Shown here in pieces: positions 1 to 12,100 of a stretch of DNA of 64,000 nucleotides; position 1 is the first letter of the stretch, and each line of letters begins with the position of its first letter. The DNA is from Doryteuthis pealeii (taxonomy: Eukaryota > Mollusca > Cephalopoda > Myopsida > Loliginidae). The notes under the pieces were generated by a model. The model did no database searches. It was not told the DNA's origin and saw nothing but the letters and a program-made list of their open reading frames with translations. The stretch covers positions 63,816,311-63,880,310 of the forward strand of contig CM042157.1 in NCBI GenBank assembly GCA_023376005.1, read 5' to 3'. The position numbers were made by a program, and so were the translations under genes.

Positions 1-201
1 CTCTTAGATATGCCTATGATATCTGTATATAAGGATCAATCTATCAAATCTAAAAGGAAGTAGACTTTAGTGTTAAATGACACTTGGCGATCGGGCATTC
101 ATAAATAGAACTGTTTCAGAGCATACAAGCAGTTTTGCATCAATACAGTTTCCTAAAGTTTTGTTGATAACGATGAAGACAGAAGAGGAGTTGAATGATA
201 A

Positions 202-301
202 NNNNNNNNNNNNNNNNNNNNNNNNNNNNNNNNNNNNNNNNNNNNNNNNNNNNNNNNNNNNNNNNNNNNNNNNNNNNNNNNNNNNNNNNNNNNNNNNNNN
301 N
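202..301. other. Assembly gap (100 N)
   Basis: Exactly 100 N, a conventional scaffold gap of unknown true size. Sequence on the two sides should not be assumed contiguous, and reading frames crossing it are meaningless. Confidence 0.99.
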
Positions 302-1029
302 CTTAGCCAGTTTACATCTATCACTATCTATCTCATCTATTAGTAATATAAAATCTACTATATACTAAATCATATACTATATATAAAAATAAGAAATTAG
401 TATAATCAGTTGCTTACCATAGCTCTCTCTCTCCCTCTCTTTCTTCCTCTCTCTCTCTCTATCTATTATATATATATATATATATATAATATTATATATA
501 TATATTAATATAAATAAGAATACAAAGAATATAAAAGAGATAAAATTTATTAGATACAATATGTCAATTTTAATGTCTTAAACTCCCTATCCTTCACCCT
601 CTCTACACATGAGGCATCGGGCCACACAAACCACAACTTACACGTTACCTTAATATATAACCTTAAATTTAATCTTTAACACATATCAACTCAATATCCC
701 TCATATATATATATGTATCCATCCTATCATCCTATTCCTATCCTATCTCTATCACCATCTTCGAACTGTGTCGAAATGTGGTGGTACGTGACGGCGAGAC
801 GTCCAAGTATCACAAAACTTAAAGCGTAAAAAAGAAGAGGAAACACTTAGCGCTAGCAAAGAGGTCGGAGAGAGAAACAACTGGGACAACAGAAAATAAG
901 CGTCAAGACACCGAGAAAGATGATAATGAAGGTAATAGCACGGGGGACGATCAGAAATAAAAAAAAGGGTTTACAGGGACCTCTTACATTCTGGGTAAAA
1001 AGTGTGTGGGCTCACCTAGAAAAAAGCAT
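302..1029. other. Low-complexity DNA, no gene seen
   Basis: A CT-rich microsatellite lies at about 421-462 and a TA-rich one at about 463-512. The rest is AT-rich sequence with stops in every frame. I see no exon, tRNA or clear transposon end. Confidence 0.6.
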
Positions 1030-1640
1030 TGTATTAGACTCTGCGGTAACAAAGAGGAAACAGGCTAGGGGCTGAAACGAGGGAGCAGCCCTTCAGAAAA
1101 GCGAACCACACACAAAGACCGGACCCCTCGCCCTTCCTAGCGTAAAGCTCAAATGCTCACCCAAGCCGCCCCTAACACATTATGACTGGGGACCGCCCCC
1201 ACACATAACACATCACATTGGTAAAAGAGGAACATAAGCAGAGGAAGCCAAGCAGTGAGATGATAATCCTACCTAGCATTGAGAACATTAAAAAAAGGGG
1301 ACTCTATGATTATGAGAAAAGGGGGAGAATATATAGTAACTGATGAGTAAGAAAGAGGAAACTAGGCTGCAATAAAGAGTGAGAACAGACTGAAGAGGGA
1401 GACAGGAGTAAAAAAAGAGAATCTGGTACATTGCAAAGAAGGGGTAGAATAGGACTGAAAAGATAAGGAAACTAGGTCTGCTAAGAGCTGAGAAACAGAC
1501 TGTAAAGCAGGGGAAACAGATGGAAAAGGGAGAATAGCCCCTGTTTTAAAGAGGAAAACTAGGCTGCTAAGAGGAGACTTAGAGATTGGAAAAGAGGAGA
1601 AGAGACCTAGATTGCGAAAACCGATGGTGCATTCTTTTGA
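1030..1640. repeat. Degenerate purine-rich tandem repeat
   Basis: A core close to GAGGAAACTAGGCTGCTAAG recurs imperfectly (around 1053, 1356, 1468 and 1551). Between copies lie variants of GAGAAACAGACTG and AAAAGAGGAGAAT. Unit length is irregular, roughly 60-110 bp, with many indels. The strand is almost all purine. It looks like an old minisatellite. Confidence 0.6.
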
Positions 1641-2984
1641 ACTATATACTTTATGCGAGAGAGCGGTGTAATTTGTACAGGGAAATCACTACAAACAAAG
1701 AAGTTTTTGAGATTGGAATGGAAAGAGGATGACTTAAACCTGAAAAGTAATCAAAAATACATATGAGACATTTACTTTGCAAAGGATATTAATTGTAAAC
1801 AATGACAAAATCCCTAATATAAGAATAGAACATAGTTTAACTATTTTACACACGTGAGTTCGTGCCATACGCGCCAACTCCCCCGTCTGATCCTATCAGT
1901 GCATTATCCAAGAAAGAATAACAACATCAAGACAACACATTAATATTCGTAATCATTTGGCATAATTTAAAGTCCTCTATCCATCACGGACGAGTAGATA
2001 TCAATACCCAACCCTTGTCCTTGGAGCCAGTTCGATATGATACCTGTTCAACAGAAAAAAAACAGAAATTTTAAGTGAATTTTTGCATGATGTTATGTCA
2101 TGGTTCCAAATGCTTACATACCTAGCCATCACTTAACACAACATGCCCAAAGTCTATTCATACAGCTTCAGTCTTATAATGTACTATTTATGGCCCACTA
2201 GAGCAGTTTCAAAACAGGGCATCGCATTGATTTGATCCAGGCAATTTGAACCAGAATACACTTTTTTTTAAAATTAAAAAAAAAAAAAAATTATAATCGC
2301 GAGACCTCTCTGTTTATTAATGTTACACTTTAACGCTTTCATGGCTGATTTGTAAACATAAACGAAATGTTTTATGTAATACTAGTACAATAAGTAAAAA
2401 ACACCCTCCGGGCGAGTAGAAAAATAGATCTTTTGAAACATATGCCCAGGGGTGGGATGTAAAAAGAAATCAATGTTCAGGAGTTTGTACCTCTAAGTAA
2501 GTAAAATCATCAAATCATTAAAGTATTTTAAATAAGGAAAGCAATTTGACAAAAATTTTTAAATAATGTATTAAAGGAGTAAAACAAACTATATATCATA
2601 GATACTATAATAACCAGTTCCATGTATTATTAAAACTTGTTTTAAAAAACAATGAGGACTGTCTAATGTTGCATGTTTCAAATTTTGAGTGTATTATTCT
2701 ATGTTATGACGAATTTGGGAATGTGACCGTAAGCCAGTGAACGTAATTTTTGTTTACTGACAAAAACCGCGAAGCGAATCTCCATTATTAATAGATTCTT
2801 TACTTCTGGTAGATTTTAATAATTTTGCGGTGCGCGTATTTACAATAGGCGACCCCAACGAGAATCTGAGATTTCCAGAACAGCCTAAACCTGACAAACA
2901 TTTATCAGAAGTGCGTATCAAAATGTATATTTAGATGCGAGGGGAATGCGTCTCAATAAAGGTTAGAGTCGATAGGAAATGTAC
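1641..2984. other. Intergenic or intronic DNA, nothing recognised
   Basis: AT-rich sequence with short homopolymers (T8 then A14 near 2263-2290). No open frame with plausible splice sites, no terminal inverted repeats and no SINE box B seen. Confidence 0.5.
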
Positions 2985-3235
2985 CTCGTCGACCTGAGTT
3001 CAAAGTCCGGACAGACAGTGCTCCCTACATGCATTTTACATGCACTTAATACCCCTCGAAGAGAAAAAGTATAGAATCCAATTCTCCCTCCAGCTATGGA
3101 GTAAATAATAAGCTAGAGGGGCAATGCAGCGCCGCCCGGCGAACTGCGGCTCTTTAACCAGGGCTAGGTAACCAGTCAGAGTACGGATGCTGCGTGAGAT
3201 AAAACTCTGAAGCTTCAAAGCACCTAGTTATAAAA
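2985..3235 (+). repeat. SINE family B, degraded copy
   Basis: It shares landmarks with the clean copy at 27953-28250: GAGTTCAAA.TCC box-B-like sequence near 2997, then CTCCCTCCAGCTATGG, GGCTCTTTAACC and AACTCTGAA in the same order. It has insertions and substitutions and lacks a clear tRNA 5' half. Confidence 0.65.
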
Positions 3236-3427
3236 AACATTAACACGAGTAGTAAAAAGAAGTGACCTACTGCGCATGTCGCATTCGTATGTCTCAATGA
3301 GAGCGGAGTTAGTCAAGAATAAATAATAAAATTAATTGCAATTTGTGGTTAAAGAAACATTCCAGAAGGACCATTGGCCCTAACAAGTTACCCACACCCA
3401 GATCAAACGCGTTGGACCTAGTGATTA

Positions 3428-3860
3428 ATTATCAATGAAGAAGTACTCCACACTCCCCAGAGATCCAAAATTGGTACCGCATCACTAGATACACAGTTTA
3501 GTGTCATACCCAGGACACTAAGACCCTCAGCAAATGCCTTCTAGCACATATATGATAAAAAGTGTTGGGGCCTTGCCATAAAAACAATTGACATAACCCA
3601 TAAGATCAGGGACAATCATATAAGAGTGCCTAGGGCCTGCTTAGATGTGACTCCAGCCTGACCTTGATCAGAGCTGGGACACCTCTCTCCAACTGCCTGG
3701 CTCTGCCAACACAAGTAACGGCTGTCTTACAAAAATATGGACTGTCGCCCAATTCCAATGATTTTACCTCAGCTACCAGCGCGATCTCCACTCCTTAGCC
3801 AGCCACCAGTGCCCCATTGGCCCATAGGCCTTTCCTATCTTTCTGCCAGAGGTGTAACTG
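3428..3860 (-). repeat. SINE family C, degraded copy
   Basis: Read on the plus strand it holds the family landmarks ACTCCACAC..CCCCAGAG, AGTTTAGTGTCATACCCAGG, CACTAAGACCCTCAGC and GACAATCATATA. In better copies the tRNA-like head lies at the right end, so the element is transcribed from the minus strand. Here the head is eroded. Confidence 0.65.
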
Positions 3861-5230
3861 CGCTATTCTTACAGCCCACAAGCTGAAGGGTACCTATGCT
3901 TTCTATGCGTACTCGAAAAAGGACCAGAATGGAACTGAGAAAGAAGTAATTGGCGGCCATATTAAAAGAAGTTCTTTTTTAAAATGCTTAACAGATTTGA
4001 CAGTCTTGTCTGATGATGCTAGGAAGCATCCGTGAAAACTAACAGTGACGAGATATTCGTAAACTCATCCACTAATCAGATAACCCTATTTGATAATCTT
4101 CTCGCTCAGCCGCCCTATATTATATAGCTATAAATATACAGTAATATACTAATTTTTTTCTTCATTGGGCTCCATCGTGTCAAATAGATATCAGTTAATA
4201 ACCAAATATTTCGGTATGGATACAGACCCTCATATGGATCTTTTCTTTTTTCATTTTTATTCCCCAGCGTGGAAGGAGATCTGGTAGTAATAATATTTAC
4301 CAATCAAACTATTTGGCGCGATTTTTTTCCTTACCACAAGGGTTTTAACCAATATTAGATTGGAATAAGAAACAGCTATTAGTTAGGCCCGATAACCACC
4401 GACCAATATATATCTATATATATGGCGAGAATAGAAAAGGTAGGCCTTAATTCGAAGTTCGGATACCTAAAAATTGGTCCAATACTTTAATTCGACGTTT
4501 GATAATTAATAGAATATAGCGAGCATATCTGTTCAAATAGTTAAAAGGCACTAAAACATATAAGTAGCATCACAAAAGTCAGGTGCTCTCGTATGTACAT
4601 TTCAGCATACAGGACTAATATATAAGCCCTGTTATGTTACTTTCATATATATATTATATATGGGATGTATAGCTGCGAGACAGGGAATTAGTCTATTAGC
4701 ACTATTCGAACAATACAAACGGCGCAGCCCCCCGCCTCTCCCAGGATTTAAGAGTCCGTCCACTCTTTGCCAAGTCCACTCCTGGATTCTCATGTCTCAT
4801 AACCATTACACCACATGCGGCTCCTCTAACTTTCGGCGTGGTTCGCTCATAGCAGACTATTTCTTCATCCACCGCGCACTTACCTCTAAACGCAATACCT
4901 TACCCCGTCTAACGCTGCGGTACCATCTTCGTCTAACGCCATCGCGTCGCCCTGTCCCTCCCTCGACTTTACTCAAACAAGATTAGATCATAGGCATCAT
5001 TATGCTGTAATAAGCATCATCAATTTCTATGCAAACTCTTAAAGAAAGATAAAGAAAAAAGAAAAACATTGTATGAGTACAATTCAAAGATACTAAACGA
5101 TTGACTATGATATAATTTAATAATAACGCGACAGAGCATGGGTAGTAATACCAATACCTGAATGCCATCTCCCAGAACCGACGAAAACTAAGAAGTAACC
5201 ACCTTCATCAGTGTAATATGAATGTTATAA
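3861..5230. other. No gene recognised
   Basis: A 108-codon open frame on the plus strand at 4660-4986 has no homology I recognise, no splice context and low-complexity Pro/Ser/Arg content. I treat it as chance. TA-rich tracts occur near 4405-4425 and 4645-4660. Confidence 0.45.
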
Positions 5231-5235
5231 AAGGG

Positions 5236-5526
5236 CCGTGTAGACTCCATTGTTGCGTAGAGCGTTCGGCTAGAATACCACAAGAGGTTCCTAGTTCGTA
5301 TAATGGCCCTGCGCCACACCGCTCTAGCGAACATACTACCAGTGAGCACAGGGATCTGTGCGATAAAGAAGGAAGCTCATGCGTAGGCCGCTTGCCCGGT
5401 GCGGAGCTCCCTGACCTCTTAGACCCTGAAAGACATATCACCTTATAGTCTAGCTGAACTAATGAAAAGGGGATAGTGACTCCCCACACTGATGACTGAC
5501 TGAATGACCGACTGTAGGCCACCCCA
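5236..5526 (+). repeat. SINE family A (Arg-tRNA-like), degraded
   Basis: GTAGAGCGTTCGGCTAGAA, CCACAAG..GTTCCTAGTTCG and GAGCACAGGGATCTGTGCG follow in order, ending with GGCCACCCCA at 5518-5527. These are the landmarks of the SINE seen intact at 25356-25590. The copy has several small insertions, more than other copies. Confidence 0.75.
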
Positions 5527-5529
5527 CAA

Positions 5530-7065
5530 CTTTACTTTAAATTATTAATACGCTCGTAGAAAACCTACAATTATGGGCAGCTACGTGGTTAAGTCGTTCA
5601 GGAATGTAATCTGACCTACATACCACTAGACGCCCCCAAACTTAACCAAGACAGACAGTGAAGACAGTGAGCCATGAACAAAAAATGCAGTGAAAAAAAA
5701 AAAAAAACACCGTAACAAACCAAAAAAACCAGTCCGCGCCAATCGCCGCGTGACCGGGACTGCCGAACAGCGGCGGCCGCCAACAAATTGGTAAAACTCT
5801 TTTCAAATTCAAAAAGACCCTTCATTCCTCAAGCAAAGCCCTAGGCCTTTATTTAATTCAAACTCCATCAACAGGCTATGAATTATGATAAACAGTAAAC
5901 ATCGGAAAGACTTTATGTATATTTACTGGTATTTTGATAGCGTTTTTCTATCCATTTATATTTGAAGATGATATTATAAGTTCCCAATTACCGTCGAACT
6001 GGTGAAGACAAGGCAACAAACGGTTTTAAAACTGAAATACAAACCCGAATATTCACAAAGTTCCACCTGCAGAATGACAGGATATATATAAGGGACTCCA
6101 CAATGTCATTCAAATCAAGTAGTCAAGCAGCCAATCAGAACTCATAGAATGAATAGACACAAATCTCTCGCCAAATCAGAATGGGTCATTCTTTGATTTC
6201 AATACGATACCACACTGTCTTTAGGACACTGCTTAAGTTTGTACTAGTGGCTGTTATTCAAACCAAACAGTAGAATCTTACTGACTTCAATAATATTGAT
6301 AATCTAAATTATATTTATTGTAATCATCATTCTCCATGTTAAGCTAACAATGATCTAAAAGAGAGTAACCTAACACAAGAATTTTGCGCTAGGAAAATAA
6401 AGACAAGTCAATGAATACAATATAAACATTTAATTCTTTACAACATTATGTTTTTTTTTACCAATATTACATTAAAAAAAAAAAAAAAAGTGTGCGGGAT
6501 GGGGGGATTCTACAGTGGATCTTGAAAATAGAAACTTACCAGACTGAGAATAAATTCAAATTTGAATAATTTACAAAGCACATTGGCTGTTTGGAAAAGC
6601 GCATCTCTCTTGAATAAAGTATCAAAGTCTATGCAATGAAGAGTCGAGAGATCCCATCAGACTAAATTCACCACAATAAAACAGCACCAACTGAAAGAAA
6701 AAGATACAAAATCATCATCATTATTCCATAAAGAGGATTTCATTTTTCCAAACAAAAGTAAATGTTCATATAAGTAGTTCTTTGAAGAGTATCAGAGTTA
6801 ACAGAAGAAAATAATAGGAAGAAACAAAATGTGTATAAGGATATGTGATTTTCAAACCAGGCCTGCATTTTGGTTAGAAATATAGTAGACAAAAGAAAAC
6901 TAACAATTATTCCGAGTGACGAATTGACTTAAAGTCGTTGTTACCCCCAAACTTATAACTAATAGTATAGTATATATATATATGAGAGTGAGTACAGACA
7001 AACAAATGTGTTTATTTGATATGCGCTGTTCCTAGCCGACAATTTTTGCGAGATGATGTGCTATA
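5530..7065. other. No gene recognised
   Basis: Mostly AT-rich. An A14 tract lies at 5692-5706 and an A15 tract at 6473-6489. I see no GPAM C-terminal exon here on the minus strand despite looking for one. Confidence 0.5.
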
Positions 7066-7310
7066 ATTGACATCATATCTTTAATTTGCAAAATTAATTA
7101 GTTAATAATTAATGAAATTTAGCGGTGGGCATTATATGTTCAAATGTAAGGCGAAACAAATCCGAGAAAATGTCCAATCCCTGGTCGAAATGTACATTCA
7201 GGGATTGACATTTCCGATTTGTTAGCCTTACATTTTGAACATATATCCCACCTAAATTCATTTTAATTAGCTAACTAAATTTAATTTTCAGAAATTAGGT
7301 ATGACTTCAA
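7066..7310. repeat. Palindromic pair of SINE tails (foldback)
   Basis: Arms of about 115 bp mirror each other around position 7190. The right arm reads ATTCAGGGATTGACATTTCC, then TTAGCCTTACATTTTGAAC and AATTAGGTATGACTTCAA. The left arm is its reverse complement. The right-arm type recurs singly at 52495-52640 behind a tRNA-like head, so this is best read as two SINE tails in inverted orientation. Confidence 0.75.
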
Positions 7311-7740
7311 TTAAGCACACTATCCTCCAAATATATTAATATATATTATAGTATATATATATATATATATTATGCAGTACTAACATTTTAAAATGCCTAT
7401 AACACTTTTCTACCATTTCTCCTCCTGCCAGACCTTCCACACCTTAACATGATTTCTACAAGTCCCCTCCTAGTTACTCTCACATATACTAACTTTGAAA
7501 AAAAAAAAAACAAAAAAAAAACATAAAAATGGAACAAAGCACATCACCCCTGAATGATAGCACTTCGAAGCTGCCGCAAAAGTACTTGGGATAAAAACTT
7601 TTGTGGACTTAATCCACGGATTCCATCCAAATGTAAAAAAAGTTGGCCAGAAAGCTTGAAAAGATCGGTAACATAATTGTTAAAAAGGAGATGTGCCTTT
7701 TGTTTAATTCTACATATATAAATGAAAGAATGCTGCCCAA

Positions 7741-7822
7741 ATACACACACACACACACATTCACACAAACATACATATATCGGACATACACAAAGAAGAC
7801 CACAAACACACACACACATATA
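7741..7822. repeat. CA-rich microsatellite
   Basis: Interrupted (CA)n runs at 7742-7762 and 7803-7818, separated by non-repeat sequence. The apparent open frames across it on both strands are repeat artefacts. Confidence 0.85.
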
Positions 7823-7842
7823 AAGTCAAGAGGCAAGTGGCC

Positions 7843-8010
7843 AATGTTGGTATAGTCGGACAGCGAAGAAGGTCTATCCCCTTTTTCTCAATAGCCGTAG
7901 ACCAGGGAGTATTATTTTATGGGTCTGAGTGGATAGCGGCCGGATCGAACATGGAAAGTTTGTGGTTATTTGAGGTAGACACTTCTACTGACTGAGCTAA
8001 ACCATTCAAT
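7843..8010 (-). repeat. SINE family A, degraded copy
   Basis: GTGGCCAATGTTGGTAT and GGTCTATCCCC at the left are the SINE tail. ACTGACTGAGCTAAACC at the right is the complement of a tRNA A-box region. The order shows minus-strand orientation. Confidence 0.7.
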
Positions 8011-8937
8011 ACACATATAAACATACACACTTCACACACTATATAGTATATATATATAAACATTGCTATTGTAATGTTCAGCGGTAGAACTGTAAATAAA
8101 GTTCTTGAAAATACTAATCTTTACATCTCAATAATTCATTTGCACCTGCAGAAAAGTAGAAAATGCAAAGATAAAACTTAAATCCTACCAACAAGAATAA
8201 TTTGCACTAAGTGGAAATGTAAAAAAGAAAGAAAGCAAAAAGGAACAATTGCCTACAAATAGAGAAAAAAGCTGCACGTGGACTTAAACACAATCCTCAC
8301 AGATCTTTTTTTTTTTTTTTTTTTTTTGGTATTCCTTTTTTATTTTTTTTTTTCCTTGCAAAATAGTTCTCGATTGCTTATGTTATAGAATGTTCTCTTC
8401 AGATTGAGTGCTTGTTCTTCAGCTCAAAATGTACCTTGGAATAATGGCAATGAAGGGGTACTCCATGCTTGTCAGATCTGCACAACTGGAGCTTAAAAGA
8501 GAAACTAAAATTAAAAATTTTGTATTAATTAATTCTGCTAGTTAGCTTACCAATTTTAAACTCCCTCCCCATTTTTTTAAATTAATTTTTAAAAGAAGCA
8601 TTTTTAAAAACTCTTTGCCTACTTTAAACAACTCACAGTGACTTTCCCACCACTGCGATCCTACCATAAACCACACTTGTACGTATCACTTGTTTGCACT
8701 GAAAAATCACTATGTGAACACCCCTGCCATTTTTTGTTTTGTCTGTAAACCAGCCCTTAGACTGGTACTTGATCCTTTTGCAATAGGGAACCATTGTAAA
8801 GGAAAAAATACCAAGAAAATTTGGTACATCCGTGATAGGGGGGGATTTGGTAGTCAAAGAGTTAAAATCAAGGTATATTGGGGTGGGTAACTAATTTTCT
8901 AGAGTAAATCCCTCCCCCATTAATAATAGTTACTTAC
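8011..8937. other. GPAM intron or downstream DNA
   Basis: It contains a T23 tract at 8305-8327 and a family-C SINE fragment near 8430-8490 (AATGGCAATGAAGGGGTACTCC region). The next GPAM exon, which should encode the segment after the AEHVIHS motif, was searched for on the minus strand and not found. Confidence 0.5.
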
Positions 8938-9136
8938 TGTGGATGACATGTTCAGCCAAACTCTGAACCAGTTCTCTATTTTCTTTATTGACATTAAGCG
9001 TACATAGTGAAGTATTGCTGGATAAACTGCTAGATAAGGAAGATGGTGTCACAGTCCCTTCAGATACCGGAGGAGGGGCAGTCAAAGAAGCCTGGATAGC
9101 TAAGCTGTTGTGGAAGTTATATGATTGGATGAATTC
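8938..9136 (-). CDS. GPAM: GPAM exon (linker after the acyltransferase domain)
   Basis: Acceptor TTTCCAG precedes GAATTC at 9136, and donor GTAAGT follows position 8938. The 199 bp encode 66 residues plus one base. The reading starts EFIQSYNFHNS, continuing directly from the PQPFSAK end of the previous exon, as in the vertebrate protein (QPFSLKEYL). A Ser/Thr/Pro-rich low-complexity stretch follows. The exon ends ELVQSLAEHVIHS, matching the conserved LAEHI region. The serine-rich insert fits the variable linker of the family. The next exon is not found to the left. Confidence 0.93.
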
Positions 9137-12100
9137 CTGGAAACAATACAAAAAAAAATTATCATAAGATAAAACAAACATTTTCTAAGAAAAAAAGTAG
9201 ATAAGAAAAGAAAAGAAAAATTGATAAAAATAAACATTAGAATTGATTATTTTAACTGTAGGAGATGATAAGAGAAGAAAAAGGGTGCGAGAGGGACAAG
9301 AAAAAAAGAGACCATTTCTCTGGAAAAAAAAACAATATGAGTCTAGGTAAAAAATCATACATAAGTGAATAGGTAGATATTCTAAGACATAATGTTCCCA
9401 AAATTCACACTGGATTGTCCAATTGGACACATACCCTAGTGGATAAAGGAATTAGGTTAAGACAGTTTTAAGTGAGTTATCTCTAGACAGCAAGTTCAAT
9501 CCTGGTCAGGGGCAGCAATAACATAGAATAATAATTAACACAGCTTAACACCTGTACCTGAGCTATGATTAGTGGAATGAGAACAGGATAATAAAGGGTT
9601 AGGTTCAAAATTCTGTGATGGCTCCCGATTATGACAAGAAGGTCCAGAGTTACATCGGCTGAAATGTTATACAGATAACAATGAAGATGAGGACAATAGT
9701 CCGAATAATACTAAAAAGAGACCAGTTTGCTACTAATTTAAGAGACTTACTGTCCAGTGTGTAGTTGTCAATCTTGTTTAAAAACACATAAAACAGATCT
9801 ACTTGGCTCCATAAGTAGTACTAACAGGTACTACCACTCAAGGTCAGAGTGGATCAGGGAGTAATAGCAGAGTTTAATGTACTATATACTCCAGGCGTTA
9901 TCATGGCGCAAATGAGAGCCAGAACTGGAGGCCTATTTTAAATGTTCCTTAATCCAATGAGAGCAAGGTTTGACTTGTCGACGAGGCTACTGTTCACATA
10001 GTGCTAATACCCTTGGGAAAGGTACTGAAGTCAAACCTGTTAAACTCCGCTTGGGGTGGTCACTACTAGAATAGGCTCAGTCCTAATTAGTGAACTATTT
10101 CACAAATTGTAATGGAGCCAGCTCAACCCACCCTGGGTGAAAGCTGCCACAAGACAAGAAGGATACCATGGTGTACAATACCCTAGGCCTGCTTATGGCA
10201 CAACTGAGAGCCAGAACTGGAGGCCTATTTTAAATGTTCCTTAATCCAATGAGAGCAAGGTTTGAGTTAGCTACTCCAGTATTTTTGGCTTAAGAAATTA
10301 TCATTTAAATAAAGGGTTCCATGAGAGCTGTAAATAATGTGAATGTTGTTTCATTATTCTGAACGTCTTGCTGCTCTGGGAATGGATTTGTTGAAACTCC
10401 GGCGTCTGGCAACTGACCTAATAAGGTCATTAATCATCTTAACCACAGCAACTTTGAGCACCTCTTTGATCTCCATGTAACACACGTGAGCATGCCTACA
10501 AAGTCAGAAAACAGCATAGCTCACATGACAATCGGAAACATTTTTTCATGCTCAGAGTTGCCGAGGCCTGCATCTGTTGTAGGTTGCCGAAACACTGCAT
10601 CTTTCAAAGCCTCCATGCTTCCTGTAATCTGCCAACACTGTACCTAATATCCCCCCCCATCCACACATACATGTATATTATTACTGTATGCTATTCATGT
10701 TCCTGACACTAATACATTATTCTATGTACTAAACATGAGACATTGATGAGCTGTGTGCACCTGAGCACTGTACACATACATGTATATTATTACTGTATTC
10801 TATTCATGTTCCTGACATTAATACATTATTCTATGTACTAGACATGAAACTTTGAGGAGTTGTGGTGCACCTGAGCACTGTACACATACATGTATATTTA
10901 CTGTATTCTATTCATGTTCCTGACACTAATACATTATTCTATGTACTAGACATGAGACTTTGATGAGTTGTGTGCACCTGAGCACTGTACACATACATGT
11001 CTATTATTACTGTATTCTATTCATGTTCCTGACACTAATACATTATTCTATGTACTAGACATGAGACTTTGATGAGTTGTGGTGCACCTGAGCACTGTAC
11101 ACATACATGTCTATTATTACTGTATTCTATTCATGTTCCTGACACTAATACATTATCTATGTACTAGACATGAAACTTTGATGAGTTGTGGTGCACCTGA
11201 GCACTGTACACATACATGTATATTATTACTGTATGCTATTCATGTTCCTGACACTAATACATTATTCTATGTACTAGACATGAGACTTTGATGAGTTGTG
11301 GTGCACCTGAGCACTGTACACATACATGTATATTATTACTGTATGCTATTCATGTCCTGACACTAATACATTATTCTATGTACTAGACATGAGACTTTGA
11401 TGAGTGTGGTGCACCTGAGCACTGTACGCAATAAATTTCATTATTTTATGTATATTATATCTTTACCAGAAATCTTAATTACCTCATTGTTTTGTGTCCA
11501 CAACAATATTACAAATTTTCATTTATTTAACTTTCAACACATCTTATCCACAGAGTACACCATGGTTTAGTGTGATACCTAGGACATCCCTTGGGGAGGG
11601 CGTGGGGTCTTACCCTTCTGCGGGGGGGGGGGATACAGTCAGCGTATACTAAGCCCCACCAAAAAGGTTTAATTTTATTCTAAGTCTAATATTCTAGTTT
11701 AAAGAGGACAAAAGTCAAATGATATTTTCTATTAATTAAAAAAACCAAAAAAAACTTACTTTTGCAGAAAATGGTTGAGGAAATTCCACCCTCACATGAC
11801 CGTAGTCTCCACAGAGAACCTGAAGGAGGGCACACAATGTACTCCATATACTTTCTCGTTGTTTTGGGGAGCCCTAAAAAATAAATAAATAAATAAATAA
11901 AATGAAATAAAATAAACTTCATCAAGACAATCAGATCAAAAAAAGTAAAAGGATTCTGTAAATTGAATTGGATGATTTAAAAAATAATTGTAAATTGGTT
12001 GGATTTTACAGCATAAGTTATTTGTTGAGTTATTTTATGCCAAAGAACTTTTTTTTAATTCATTCTTGGTGGTTTGGTTTGTTTTGTGGCATATCAACCT

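Noticed and set aside
4660..4986. A 108-codon plus-strand open frame
   Set aside because: No homology or splice context, and it lies in a region of degraded repeats.
7544..7610. A GPAM C-terminal exon (FIPSTFAAAS, then YHSGVM in one minus-strand frame)
   Set aside because: The resemblance to the vertebrate PST..YSNGV segment is weak, the splice donor is absent, and the preceding conserved exon is not found.
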